DNA of 9,237 nt, taken from positions 1-9,237 of the forward strand of contig JAKQYG010000136.1 in NCBI GenBank assembly GCA_023356515.1. Reading direction: 5' to 3'. The stretch is from Trichodesmium sp. MAG_R04. GTDB taxonomy: Bacteria; Cyanobacteriota; Cyanobacteriia; Cyanobacteriales; Microcoleaceae. Shown here piece after piece: positions 1-6,286 of the stretch. Both the position numbers and the translations under genes were made by a program. The first letter of the stretch is position 1. Every line of letters begins with the position of its first letter. The notes beneath the pieces were generated by a model that saw nothing but the letters and a program-made list of their open reading frames with translations, did no database searches and was not told the origin of the DNA.

Positions 1-161
1 GTAGGTCTGTCCAAGGAATTCCGGCTCGATATCTATAATAAAACTGCTTCCACAAAGAGGCGGTTGTCCTTTGCTGTCCTTCCCACAGTCCCAAAACGTC
101 CTGGTAGTAAATTTTGAATGCGTTCCCATAGGTCTAGCCGCAAGCCATAACGTCTAGTCAT
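1..161 (-). pseudogene. IS5-family transposase, N-terminus, frameshifted
   Basis: From an ATG at 159-161 the minus strand encodes 42 residues beginning MTRRYGLRLDLWERIQNLLP and continuing through TAKDNRLFVEAVLL to a stop at 33-35. The WERIQNLLPG and TAKDNRLFVEAVL stretches are typical of the N-terminal helix-turn-helix region (DUF4096-like) of IS5/IS1031-type transposases. After a one-base shift near 36-42 the homology resumes as YRYRAGIPWTDL, which is what the family has next. One extra T in the TTATTATAG run therefore breaks the frame. Some IS5-group elements use programmed frameshifting, but usually later in the gene, so a dead copy is more likely. The catalytic DDE residues lie outside the window. 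Confidence 0.75.
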
Positions 162-240
162 TTAGAGCAGTCCTATGCATATTATTCTTCATCAGCATAC
201 TATACCCTTAATGTCAACCTCTTTAATTGATGACACACCC
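1..240 (-). mobile_element. IS5-family insertion sequence, 5' end only
   Basis: This is the upstream end of an insertion sequence whose transposase reads leftward and leaves the window at base 1. Its outer end is placed at about 240 because, read on the minus strand, the element would start GGGTGTGTCATCAA. A start of this kind is usual for IS5-family elements. It lies beside TAGCTAG, which contains a CTAG that could be the target site. The other end and the second target copy are outside the window, so the boundary is inferred. The family assignment rests on the transposase N-terminus. Confidence 0.6.
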
Positions 241-764
241 TAGCTAGAGCGCGTTTACTTTGCATTTATCGTGCTATGCTGGGGATACTGAACATAGCGC
301 TACCCACAAGTAAGAACTCAAAAATAATCCCTGATTGAGTTTGAGCATTTATAAATTTATTAAATAATTAACACAGTGTTAGAACTGATTAAACAGCGGC
401 CAACTTATGCCATTTTGATAATTCTACTAATTTATAGTGACCCACATTCCGCACTTCAATTTGTAGTATAAAAATTAGTATAAAATTCCGTAGCTTCCGA
501 TTAAATCGTTTAATCCTATTTAATACTATAATTTTCTTAATTAACTTTGACCTTTGACTGATACTTTTATAATACATTTATCCCGCGGAATGTAGGTAAA
601 AATTTTTGTTACTAAAGGAATTTATCTGTCATACAAAAGAAAGAAACTATCAGAAAAATTAATTAGGAATGAATATCAAATAAAGAGCATAATTTTTTTT
701 AAGAGCTCCTATATATAGGGAGCTTAAGCAATTCAACTTGTGTAGATAATCAAATTCTCATTCC
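241..764. other. Intergenic region between IS fragment and crtR
   Basis: No convincing gene is visible in these 524 bases. The stretch is strongly AT-rich. It holds a weak hairpin at 271-300 (GTGCTATG against CATAGCGC), a 7-base inverted pair at 315-321/335-341, the inverted pair described separately at 441-596, and a hairpin at 701-725 (AGCTCC against GGGAGCT around TATATA). The last lies just downstream of crtR but has no U-tract in the crtR direction (an A-run follows), so I do not call it an intrinsic terminator. A 62-codon minus-strand frame at 389-577 is rich in Ile, Lys and Leu and matches no family I recognise. Confidence 0.5.
441..596. repeat. Possible MITE-like element with 12-base inverted ends
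   Basis: CCCACATTCCGC at 441-452 is matched in inverted orientation by GCGGAATGTAGG at 585-596 (11 of 12). Between them the DNA is AT-rich, with a second, looser inverted pair around 470-486 and 519-537. Inverted ends around a short non-coding core are what a miniature transposable element would show. I see no clear target-site duplication, so a chance pairing in AT-rich DNA is possible. Confidence 0.25.
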
Positions 765-1640
765 TCAATGTTTATGAAGCCTAATTCCTAGAAAAACATC
801 GTAGAGAAAACTCCAGAAGTTTTTTCCTTGCAACAGTCCCAAAGATTGAGGAGAGCCTTTAATATCTAACAATGGTTTCATTGCCTCATAAGCAGGTTTG
901 TAATTATACCAAGGAATAGAGGGCCACAAATGATGAACTAAGTGATAGTTTTGTCCACAAATCAGGATATTTAGAATGGGATTAGGATAAACTCTAGCGT
1001 TATGCCAGCGATCGCGTTCTTGAAAAGGACGGTGAGGCAAATAATCAAAAAATAACCCTAAAGCTATACCTACTACCAAAGCAGGGGAAAACCAGAAATT
1101 TAAAATATAGCCCACAAACCCATAATATATAGATAACCCTACAATAATGAAAACCACCAAACGACTGAAAAACCATTCCCAAAGCTCAAACTTTCGCCAT
1201 AGTCGTCTTTTAAAAAAGAAGATTTCATGGTAGAAAAAACGAGCTGCAATTAGCCATAGAGGCCCGCCAGTAGAAACAAAATGATCTGGGTCATTCTCTG
1301 GGTCGTTAACGTGAGCGTGATGCTGTAGATGTACTCGTGTAAATACTGGAAAAGCAAAACCTAAGAGCAGGGCACTACCATGACCTAAAATAGCATTAAC
1401 TAAGCGGTTTTTGTGAGCTGAATTATGGGACGCATCATGAATGACCGTTCCAGCTATATGTAAGGCCACTACGTTCATGAAGAAGCAGTACCAACCGGGA
1501 AAGTGCCAATAAAAGTAACCACAGGTTGAGAAAAATACTATTCCTAAAGCACTTAAAAACATCATTAAGTTAGTATTCAAGCCTCCAGATGCTCTAAGTA
1601 ACTCTCTTGGGACTGTTTTTTGCAGTCCGGCCTCTAACAT
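765..1640 (-). CDS. crtR: Beta-carotene hydroxylase CrtR
   Basis: Membrane di-iron hydroxylase of the fatty-acid-desaturase superfamily. It adds the 3 and 3' hydroxyls to beta-carotene to give zeaxanthin, and in cyanobacteria also serves the myxoxanthophyll branch. The 291 residues carry the histidine clusters expected for iron binding: H68-D-A-S-H72 with H76; H104-L-Q-H107-H108 with H110; H203 in LPHRP; and H233-L-V-H236-H237. Hydrophobic segments lie at about 25-45, 50-66, 84-100 and 160-200. The stretches HVNDPENDPDHFVSTGGPLW and LGLFFDYLPHRPFQERDRW are characteristic of CrtR rather than acyl-lipid desaturases or the CrtW ketolase. Length is normal for the family. The ATG has an AAGGAG ribosome-binding site 11 bases upstream (1652-1657). 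The gene stands alone, diverging from pyk. A HIP1 site lies at 1008-1015. Confidence 0.93.
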   Translation of the reverse strand: MLEAGLQKTVPRELLRASGGLNTNLMMFLSALGIVFFSTCGYFYWHFPGWYCFFMNVVALHIAGTVIHDASHNSAHKNRLVNAILGHGSALLLGFAFPVFTRVHLQHHAHVNDPENDPDHFVSTGGPLWLIAARFFYHEIFFFKRRLWRKFELWEWFFSRLVVFIIVGLSIYYGFVGYILNFWFSPALVVGIALGLFFDYLPHRPFQERDRWHNARVYPNPILNILICGQNYHLVHHLWPSIPWYNYKPAYEAMKPLLDIKGSPQSLGLLQGKNFWSFLYDVFLGIRLHKH

Positions 1641-1734
1641 TTCTATTTTTACTCCTTAATTTTTATTAACATCTATTTTATGTAGTGTATAATACATACA
1701 ACTTTTTGTAAATATATGTAAAACAGTATTAAGT

Positions 1735-1762
1735 AGTATAGTATAATGGATATTTTTGTCAA
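1735..1762 (-). promoter_or_regulatory. Sigma-70-type promoter of crtR
   Basis: On the minus strand TTGACA (1757-1762) is followed, after 16 bases, by TATACT (1735-1740), a near-consensus -35/-10 pair. A second TATACT overlaps closer in, but with only 11 bases of spacing. Transcription would start near 1728, giving crtR an untranslated leader of roughly 88 bases that includes its AAGGAG site. This is the best-formed promoter in the window. The start point is inferred. Confidence 0.6.
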
Positions 1763-1798
1763 GAGAGAAAATTAAAAAAGTTAGAGATAATCGCTATA

Positions 1799-1870
1799 CC
1801 TTGTAATAAAGAAAAACATTACGGCTCAATAAACCTTGTAATAAAAAGAAAAACATTGCGGCTAAATAAA
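1799..1870. repeat. Tandem duplication, two units of 35 and 37 bases
   Basis: Unit 1 (1799-1833) and unit 2 (1834-1870) both run CCTTGTAATAAA, GAAAAACATT, then CGGCT and AATAAA. They differ by two extra A in unit 2 and by single changes (ACGGCTC against GCGGCTA). The units abut exactly. The pair lies between the crtR promoter and the structured element upstream of pyk. No protein or known regulatory site is recognised in it. Confidence 0.75.
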
Positions 1871-1957
1871 TGGACTTTTGGAAAAAGTAAAATATATTCA
1901 CCTCTATTGTATAAGTAAAAGAGGTTATACCTAAGCCTAACCCTAATCAGTACTAGA

Positions 1958-2069
1958 GATGCTTTATTCAGCATCGGGAAAGTTTACTATTAGGATAATA
2001 CACTACATTCCACCGAGGGGCTAAGGCTCGGTAGGAATCCCCGTGCCTTTAGGCCGGGGAGGATGTCAA
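1958..2069 (+). ncRNA. Orphan IS200/IS605 right end (omega-RNA-like)
   Basis: Three hairpins follow one another. GATGCT/AGCATC is at 1958-1975, ACCGAG/CTCGGT at 2012-2032, and a strong one at 2039-2059 with stem CCCCG/CGGGG continued as GCC/GGC around a small loop. The last continues as GAGGATGTCAA. The block around AATCCCCGTGCCTTTAGGCC matches, from memory, the right ends of cyanobacterial IS200/IS605 elements. There this DNA is both the subterminal palindrome used by TnpA and the scaffold of the RNA guide used by TnpB. No tnpA or tnpB lies next to it, so this is a solo relic or a non-autonomous derivative. The element end would be near 2067-2069. Whether RNA is made is unknown. The 5' limit is approximate; a further hairpin, ACCTCT/AGAGGT, lies at 1900-1925. 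Confidence 0.6.
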
Positions 2070-2138
2070 TATAATAAATAAATAATTCAAAATAAAGATA
2101 CTTATCCTACCTAATCTATCCACCAATACCCTAAGCTC

Positions 2139-3902
2139 ATGCAACTACAAAATTATCTGCGTCGCACCAAAATAGTAGCCACCATTGGCCCTGCCACAAC
2201 TAAGCCTAATGTACTTCGGGAACTAATTAAAGCTGGTGCTACAACCCTGCGACTCAACTTTTCCCACGGAACTTATGAAGATCACAAGAATAGTATTCGC
2301 CTCATCCGACAAACCTCTTTTGAGCTAAATCAAATTGTAGCTATTCTACAAGACCTTCAAGGACCAAAAATTAGATTAGGAAAATTTGAAACTGGTTCAA
2401 TATCTTTAGAGCATGGAGACCCATTTACTTTGACGAGTCACTTGATACTAGGAACTAAAGAAATTTCCTCTGTAACTTATGAATTTTTGGCAGATGAAGT
2501 ACCAGAAGGAGCAAAAATTCTCCTTGATGATGGAAAAGTAGAAATGTTGGTAGAGAAAGTAGATAAAGCAGAAAAAAAACTACATTGTCGAGTTATAGTT
2601 GGCGGTATTCTTTCTAATAATAAAGGTGTCAACTTTCCAGGAGTTTATCTGTCAATTAAAGCACTGACCAACAAAGACAGAAAAGATTTAATGTTTGGTC
2701 TTGATCAAGGAGTAGACTGGGTAGCACTTAGTTTTGTTCGTAACCCCCAGGATGTTATAGAAATTCAACAACTAATTGCTAATGCTGGGAAAAAGCTTCC
2801 TGTAATTGCCAAAATAGAAAAGCACGAAGCAATCAAACAAATGGAAGAAATTTTGAGTTTGTGTAATGGGGTAATGGTTGCTCGTGGTGACTTGGGAGTC
2901 GAGTTACCAGCAGAGGAGGTACCTCTATTACAAAAACGACTAATTGCTACTTCTAACAGGATGGGAATACCTGTAATTACTGCTACCCAAATGTTAGATA
3001 GTATGGTGAATAACCCCCGCGCTACCCGTGCCGAAATTTCTGATGTAGCCAATGCAATTATTGATGGTACTGATGCTGTAATGCTATCAAATGAAACAGC
3101 AGTGGGTAAGTACCCGGTGGAAGCTGTAGCAACAATGGCAACTATCGCCAAACGTATTGAGCAAGAAGTTATTACTTGCAATGTTTCGGGTACCAATAAA
3201 ACAGGTCATTCTATCCCTAATGCTATTAGTCATGCAGTGAGTCAAATTGCACAAGAGTTAGATGCAGCAGCTATTATGAGTCTGACAAAAACAGGTGCTA
3301 CCGCACGAAATGTATCTAAGTTTAGACCAAAAACTTCTATTTTAGCAGTGACTCCCCATGTGGATGTAGCACGACAATTACAACTTGTGTGGGGAGTCAG
3401 ACCACTATTAGTCTTGGATTTAGCTTCTACAGGTCAAACTTTTCAATCAGCAGTTAATGTGGCCCAGGAAAAGGGGTTATTAGTTGATGGAGATTTGGTC
3501 GTTATGACTGCAGGTACTTTGCAGGGTGTAGCAGGTTCAACAGATTTAGTTAAGGTTGATGTGGTAACTGCAGTTTTGGGTCAAGGTACTGGAGTTGGTC
3601 AGGGTTCTGTAAGTGGTCGCGCTCGAGTAGCTCGCAGTGCAAGGGAGGTTCGGGATTTTAACCCTGGTGAAATTTTGGTGGTCAATAAGACAAATGCTGA
3701 GTTTGTAGAGGCCATGCAAAAAGCTTCTGGAGTAGTTACGGAAGAGGATAGTGTGACAAGTCATGCTGCAATTATTGGTTTACGCTTGGGGTTACCAGTA
3801 ATTGTAGGAGTAAAGAATGCTACTAATGTAGTGCGGGATGGAATAATTTTGACGTTGGATACTCAAAGAGGTATGGTTTATTCTGGAACTAATAGAAGGT
3901 AA
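2139..3902 (+). CDS. pyk: Pyruvate kinase with C-terminal PEP-utiliser domain
   Basis: Cytosolic glycolytic enzyme that transfers phosphate from phosphoenolpyruvate to ADP, giving pyruvate and ATP. In the 587 residues the TIM-barrel is split by a B domain (about 71-167). Visible active-site parts are R38 and N40-F-S42-H43, K225 in AKIEK, MVARGDLG (246-253) with D251, and T281-A-T-Q. The allosteric-type C domain runs from about 355 to 470. The end, about 480-587, is the extra mobile domain related to PEP synthase/PPDK and ends in T540-S-H542-A-A. The same layout and length occur in Bacillus-type and many cyanobacterial enzymes. At 72-80 the motif DLQGPKIRL has Lys where K+-dependent enzymes have Glu, plus the co-varying Leu, Gln and Leu, so K+-independent activity is predicted. 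The ATG has no clear Shine-Dalgarno; an in-frame stop lies upstream in the AT-rich leader. No promoter was identified. Confidence 0.95.
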   Translation: MQLQNYLRRTKIVATIGPATTKPNVLRELIKAGATTLRLNFSHGTYEDHKNSIRLIRQTSFELNQIVAILQDLQGPKIRLGKFETGSISLEHGDPFTLTSHLILGTKEISSVTYEFLADEVPEGAKILLDDGKVEMLVEKVDKAEKKLHCRVIVGGILSNNKGVNFPGVYLSIKALTNKDRKDLMFGLDQGVDWVALSFVRNPQDVIEIQQLIANAGKKLPVIAKIEKHEAIKQMEEILSLCNGVMVARGDLGVELPAEEVPLLQKRLIATSNRMGIPVITATQMLDSMVNNPRATRAEISDVANAIIDGTDAVMLSNETAVGKYPVEAVATMATIAKRIEQEVITCNVSGTNKTGHSIPNAISHAVSQIAQELDAAAIMSLTKTGATARNVSKFRPKTSILAVTPHVDVARQLQLVWGVRPLLVLDLASTGQTFQSAVNVAQEKGLLVDGDLVVMTAGTLQGVAGSTDLVKVDVVTAVLGQGTGVGQGSVSGRARVARSAREVRDFNPGEILVVNKTNAEFVEAMQKASGVVTEEDSVTSHAAIIGLRLGLPVIVGVKNATNVVRDGIILTLDTQRGMVYSGTNRR

Positions 3903-3948
3903 TCAGTTATCAGTTATATGATGTCCGGCTCATAAGTGATAACTGATA
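3902..3948. repeat. TTATCAG heptamer repeat forming a hairpin after pyk
   Basis: Directly after the pyk stop, ATCAGTTATCAGTTAT is followed by an inverted copy. TATCAGTTAT (3908-3917) pairs perfectly with ATAACTGATA (3939-3948), with ATGA/TCAT (3918-3921/3930-3933) inside. It could fold in the 3' end of pyk mRNA and slow decay. An A-run rather than a U-run follows, so it is not a standard intrinsic terminator. The same heptamer recurs at 5144 and 6268. Confidence 0.6.
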
Positions 3949-3958
3949 AAAAGCTCTG

Positions 3959-4013
3959 GTTTGTAGTAGGGCAATAACCATTTCATCTTGATTTATCAAG
4001 CTTTACTACAAAC
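3959..4013. repeat. Interspersed stem-loop repeat, GTTTGTAGTA ends
   Basis: GTTTGTAGTA (3959-3968) pairs perfectly with TACTACAAAC (4004-4013). The stem can extend inward through G-U pairs and GC/GC, and a small hairpin, CTTGAT-TT-ATCAAG, lies at 3987-4000. Repeats with GTTTGTAGTAGGGC...TACTACAAAC ends are, as far as I recall, scattered widely in cyanobacterial spacers. It separates pyk from rlmN. Confidence 0.55.
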
Positions 4014-4076
4014 TTTAATTATAACTATAGTCTTGATAGAGTTAACACCAGAATTTTCAAAGAGGCTGAAAACCTT

Positions 4077-4085
4077 TGCTACAAT
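4077..4085 (+). promoter_or_regulatory. Extended -10 promoter of rlmN
   Basis: TG-C-TACAAT at 4077-4085 forms an extended -10 element. Transcription would start near 4092, about 18 bases before the rlmN ATG. No good -35 is seen at 16-18 bases (TTTCAA at 4055-4060 is 19 away), which extended -10 promoters tolerate. With the two repeats upstream, this suggests rlmN is transcribed separately from pyk. Confidence 0.35.
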
Positions 4086-4109
4086 TACATATAAATATCT
4101 TAATCATCA

Positions 4110-5141
4110 ATGACTCTTATAACTTCTAATCAAACTCCTCTTCTCGGTTTATCCTTAACTAAGTTAACAGAGTGGGTACAACAGCAGGGACAACCTACTT
4201 ATCGAGGTAAACAACTATATCAATGGATTTATCAAAAAGGGGCTAAGTCTTTTGCAGATATTACTGTATTTTCCAAGCAATGGCGCGAAAAAATTGGGGA
4301 TTTTCCCATCGGTCGTTCTGTCATACATCATCGATCTGTTGCTCCAGACGCAACAGTTAAATATTTGCTACAATTATCAGACGGAAACATAATTGAAACT
4401 GTAGGTATTCCTACTCACAAACGCTTAACTGTTTGTGTTTCTTCTCAGGTTGGTTGCCCAATAGCCTGTGATTTTTGCGCTACTGGTAAGGGTGGTTTTA
4501 CTCGTAACCTAGAAGCACATGAAATTATCGATCAAGCACTAACTGTACAAGAAGATTTTGAGCGACGGGTGAGCCATATCGTGTTTATGGGAATGGGGGA
4601 ACCTTTGCTAAATAGTAAAAATGTATTGTCTGCAGTTAGATCTCTGAATCAAGATGTGGGTATTGGGCAACGTTGGATAACTATTTCAACTGTGGGGATT
4701 CGCGATCGCATCCGACAATTAGCTCAACACAAATTGCAAGTAACCCTTGCTGTTAGTCTTCACGCTTCTAATCAAAGATTGCGAGAATCTCTGATTCCTA
4801 ATGCTAAGTCTTATCCTTTAGCTGATTTAATAGCAGAATGTCGTGAATATGTCAAGGCAACAAAGCGGAGAATTAGCTTTGAATATATTTTGTTAACAGG
4901 TTTTAATGATTTACCAGGCCATGCTAAAGAACTGGCAAAAAAACTGCGTGGCTTTCAGTGTCATGTTAATTTAATCCCCTATAATCCTATTAGTGAAGTT
5001 GATTATCAACGACCTACTCAGGAACAAATCAAAAATTTTGCTAATGCTCTGGAAGAACAAAATATTGCGGTTAGTATTCGTTATTCCCGGGGTTTAGAAG
5101 CTGATGCAGCTTGTGGACAGTTACGAGGGTCGCGGATTTAG
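4110..5141 (+). CDS. rlmN: Dual-specificity rRNA/tRNA methyltransferase RlmN
   Basis: Radical S-adenosylmethionine enzyme that methylates carbon 2 of adenosine 2503 in 23S rRNA and of adenosine 37 in some tRNAs, tuning ribosome accuracy. The 343 residues start with a small helical RNA-binding domain. The radical-SAM core follows, with the 4Fe-4S motif C116-x3-C120-x2-C123 in VGCPIACDFCATGKGG, then GMGEP at 161-165. The two extra catalytic cysteines are present: C109, just before the cluster motif, and C335 in DAACGQLRG near the C-terminus, which carries the methyl group. This cysteine pair separates it from unrelated radical-SAM proteins. The related Cfr resistance enzyme methylates carbon 8 of the same base, but this sequence reads as a housekeeping RlmN. 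Length is typical. No Shine-Dalgarno precedes the ATG. A HIP1 site lies at 4702-4709. Confidence 0.95.
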   Translation: MTLITSNQTPLLGLSLTKLTEWVQQQGQPTYRGKQLYQWIYQKGAKSFADITVFSKQWREKIGDFPIGRSVIHHRSVAPDATVKYLLQLSDGNIIETVGIPTHKRLTVCVSSQVGCPIACDFCATGKGGFTRNLEAHEIIDQALTVQEDFERRVSHIVFMGMGEPLLNSKNVLSAVRSLNQDVGIGQRWITISTVGIRDRIRQLAQHKLQVTLAVSLHASNQRLRESLIPNAKSYPLADLIAECREYVKATKRRISFEYILLTGFNDLPGHAKELAKKLRGFQCHVNLIPYNPISEVDYQRPTQEQIKNFANALEEQNIAVSIRYSRGLEADAACGQLRGSRI

Positions 5142-5143
5142 AA

Positions 5144-5161
5144 TCAGTTATCAGTTGTTAG
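5144..5161. repeat. TTATCAG heptamer repeat after rlmN
   Basis: TCAGTTATCAGTTGTTAG begins two bases after the rlmN stop. A degenerate relative, CAGATAACAGTTATTAG, follows at 5181-5197. It is the same repeat family as after pyk and before the acyltransferase gene. Confidence 0.5.
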
Positions 5162-5245
5162 AGATGATCATAGATAATACCAGATAACAGTTATTAGTTC
5201 TACAAATTTTGCCCTAAATGTAGCTATGTCAGTCTAATACTGAAA

Positions 5246-5341
5246 AATGTAGCTTGGGTACAACAAAGCGAAACCAAGCATTTGCTTGATTGTTCTTGGG
5301 GTACCCTGATGGAAAGCAAGTTACATTCCTTAACCCAACCT
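5246..5341. repeat. Degenerate inverted-repeat element between rlmN and acyltransferase
   Basis: AATGTAGCTTG (5246-5256) is matched in inverted orientation by CAAGTTACATT (5317-5327), 10 of 11. A tight hairpin, CAAGCA-TT-TGCTTG, lies inside at 5275-5288, and the right part continues into CCTTAACCCAACC. The AGCGAAACC and TTAACCCAACC blocks resemble a GC-richer repeat found throughout cyanobacterial spacers. The remainder of the 285-base gap (5142-5426) shows nothing else; the two flanking genes converge here and no clear U-tract terminator is seen. Confidence 0.45.
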
Positions 5342-5426
5342 ATACTTATTGTACTATTTTAGTTGTGTTGCTCCAATAACCTAATTTTCACAAGCTTTTA
5401 TAGAAAAGTTTAATCTATCAAAAAAA

Positions 5427-6266
5427 TCATGAAGTTGATAATATTAACTGGTCTAATTCTTGTTGCATTTGTGTAAGGACTTTTTGATAGCAAACATCAA
5501 CATAATCGCGGTCACTAGCTGCCTTGCGTCCATAACGTTCAAACACAATGGGAGGACAAACCCGGGTATGGATCTGTACTGGAAAGGGGAAATTAGGCAA
5601 AGGTCCAATAGCTAACCCCCAAGGCAAACCTATATAAATAGGAAATACCTCTGGGTCAACATCAAATAGCCAAGGCATACCCAACTCATGGAGTTGTTTT
5701 ACTTGTTCATAAAAATCTGCTAGTACAATTAAAGTATCATGGGCACCATTAGAAATCATTGGTACAATAGGAACTTCTTCACGCAAAGCTAATTTAATGA
5801 AGCCTTTACGTCCAGCAAAATAGATTTTATCTCTCATGGAATGAGGGCGGAAGACATCAGGACCCCCACCAGGATAAACAGCTACAGAGCCATTTCTTTC
5901 GAAAGCAGCGATCGCCATTTTCGGATGGGCTCTAACTGCTCCACATTGTACTGCCAAGGGTGTAGTAGGGAAAGTTGACCAGGCATTTTGGTGCATTAGT
6001 CCATAAACCAAACGTTCTGGACCAAACCTCTTAAACCAATCATACATAAACATATGCATATCTGGAGCTGCTAAACCACCATTATGAGAACCAACTATCA
6101 GAATTTTCTCATCAGGAATATGATGCCAACCATAAGTTTGAACACGAAAGTAATAGCGATAAAACCATTCCCACAATGGCATCATTGACTTAATTACTTC
6201 TGGGTCACGGTCATCTAATGACCAACCGTCATAAAGTTGACGGATATTTTGTTGATTAGCAGTCAT
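5427..6266 (-). CDS. Lysophospholipid acyltransferase family protein (PlsC/MGAT-like)
   Basis: Likely transfers an acyl chain from acyl-ACP or acyl-CoA to a glycerolipid or other lipid alcohol at the membrane. In the 279 residues the catalytic block is IVGSHNGGLAAPD, with H61 and D69 in place of the classic NHxxxxD of PlsC. The substrate-binding block is VYPGGGPDVFRP (130-141), in place of FPEG. VPIVPM near 165-170 is the following conserved strand. These spacings fit the branch related to mono- and diacylglycerol acyltransferases rather than standard PlsC. One cyanobacterial member of the wider family makes acylated plastoquinol/plastoquinone, so the acceptor cannot be read from sequence. 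There is no signal peptide or strong transmembrane helix; association is probably peripheral. The ATG has no Shine-Dalgarno and directly follows a heptamer repeat. HIP1 site at 5908-5915. Confidence 0.82.
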   Translation of the reverse strand: MTANQQNIRQLYDGWSLDDRDPEVIKSMMPLWEWFYRYYFRVQTYGWHHIPDEKILIVGSHNGGLAAPDMHMFMYDWFKRFGPERLVYGLMHQNAWSTFPTTPLAVQCGAVRAHPKMAIAAFERNGSVAVYPGGGPDVFRPHSMRDKIYFAGRKGFIKLALREEVPIVPMISNGAHDTLIVLADFYEQVKQLHELGMPWLFDVDPEVFPIYIGLPWGLAIGPLPNFPFPVQIHTRVCPPIVFERYGRKAASDRDYVDVCYQKVLTQMQQELDQLILSTS

Positions 6267-6267
6267 T

Positions 6268-6286
6268 TCAGTTATCAGTTATCAGT
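6268..6286. repeat. TTATCAG heptamer repeat abutting a start codon
   Basis: TCAGTTATCAGTTATCAGT, nearly three units of the 7-mer, ends one base before the ATG of the acyltransferase gene. It occupies the place of the ribosome-binding site and would form the end of that gene's leader. It resembles the heptanucleotide tandem repeats known from filamentous cyanobacteria. Confidence 0.65.

Noticed and set aside
389..577. 62-codon minus-strand open frame
   Set aside because: Its N-terminal half is low-complexity Lys/Ile/Arg as expected from AT-rich DNA, it spans the arms of an inverted repeat, and no family is recognised.
701..725. Hairpin downstream of crtR as an intrinsic terminator
   Set aside because: In the crtR direction the stem is followed by A residues, not a U-tract; the T-run lies on the wrong side.
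1799..1870. Start of a CRISPR array
   Set aside because: There are only two units and they abut without spacers; no cas gene is near.
2765..3196. 143-codon frame antisense to pyk
   Set aside because: It lies wholly inside a strongly conserved pyruvate kinase gene on the other strand; it is a shadow frame.
3546..3764. 72-codon frame antisense to the pyk C-terminal domain
   Set aside because: It is a shadow of the conserved mobile domain, with no motif of its own.
3908..3948. Hairpin after pyk as an intrinsic terminator
   Set aside because: The stem is convincing but is followed by an A-run; it fits a heptamer repeat better than a terminator.
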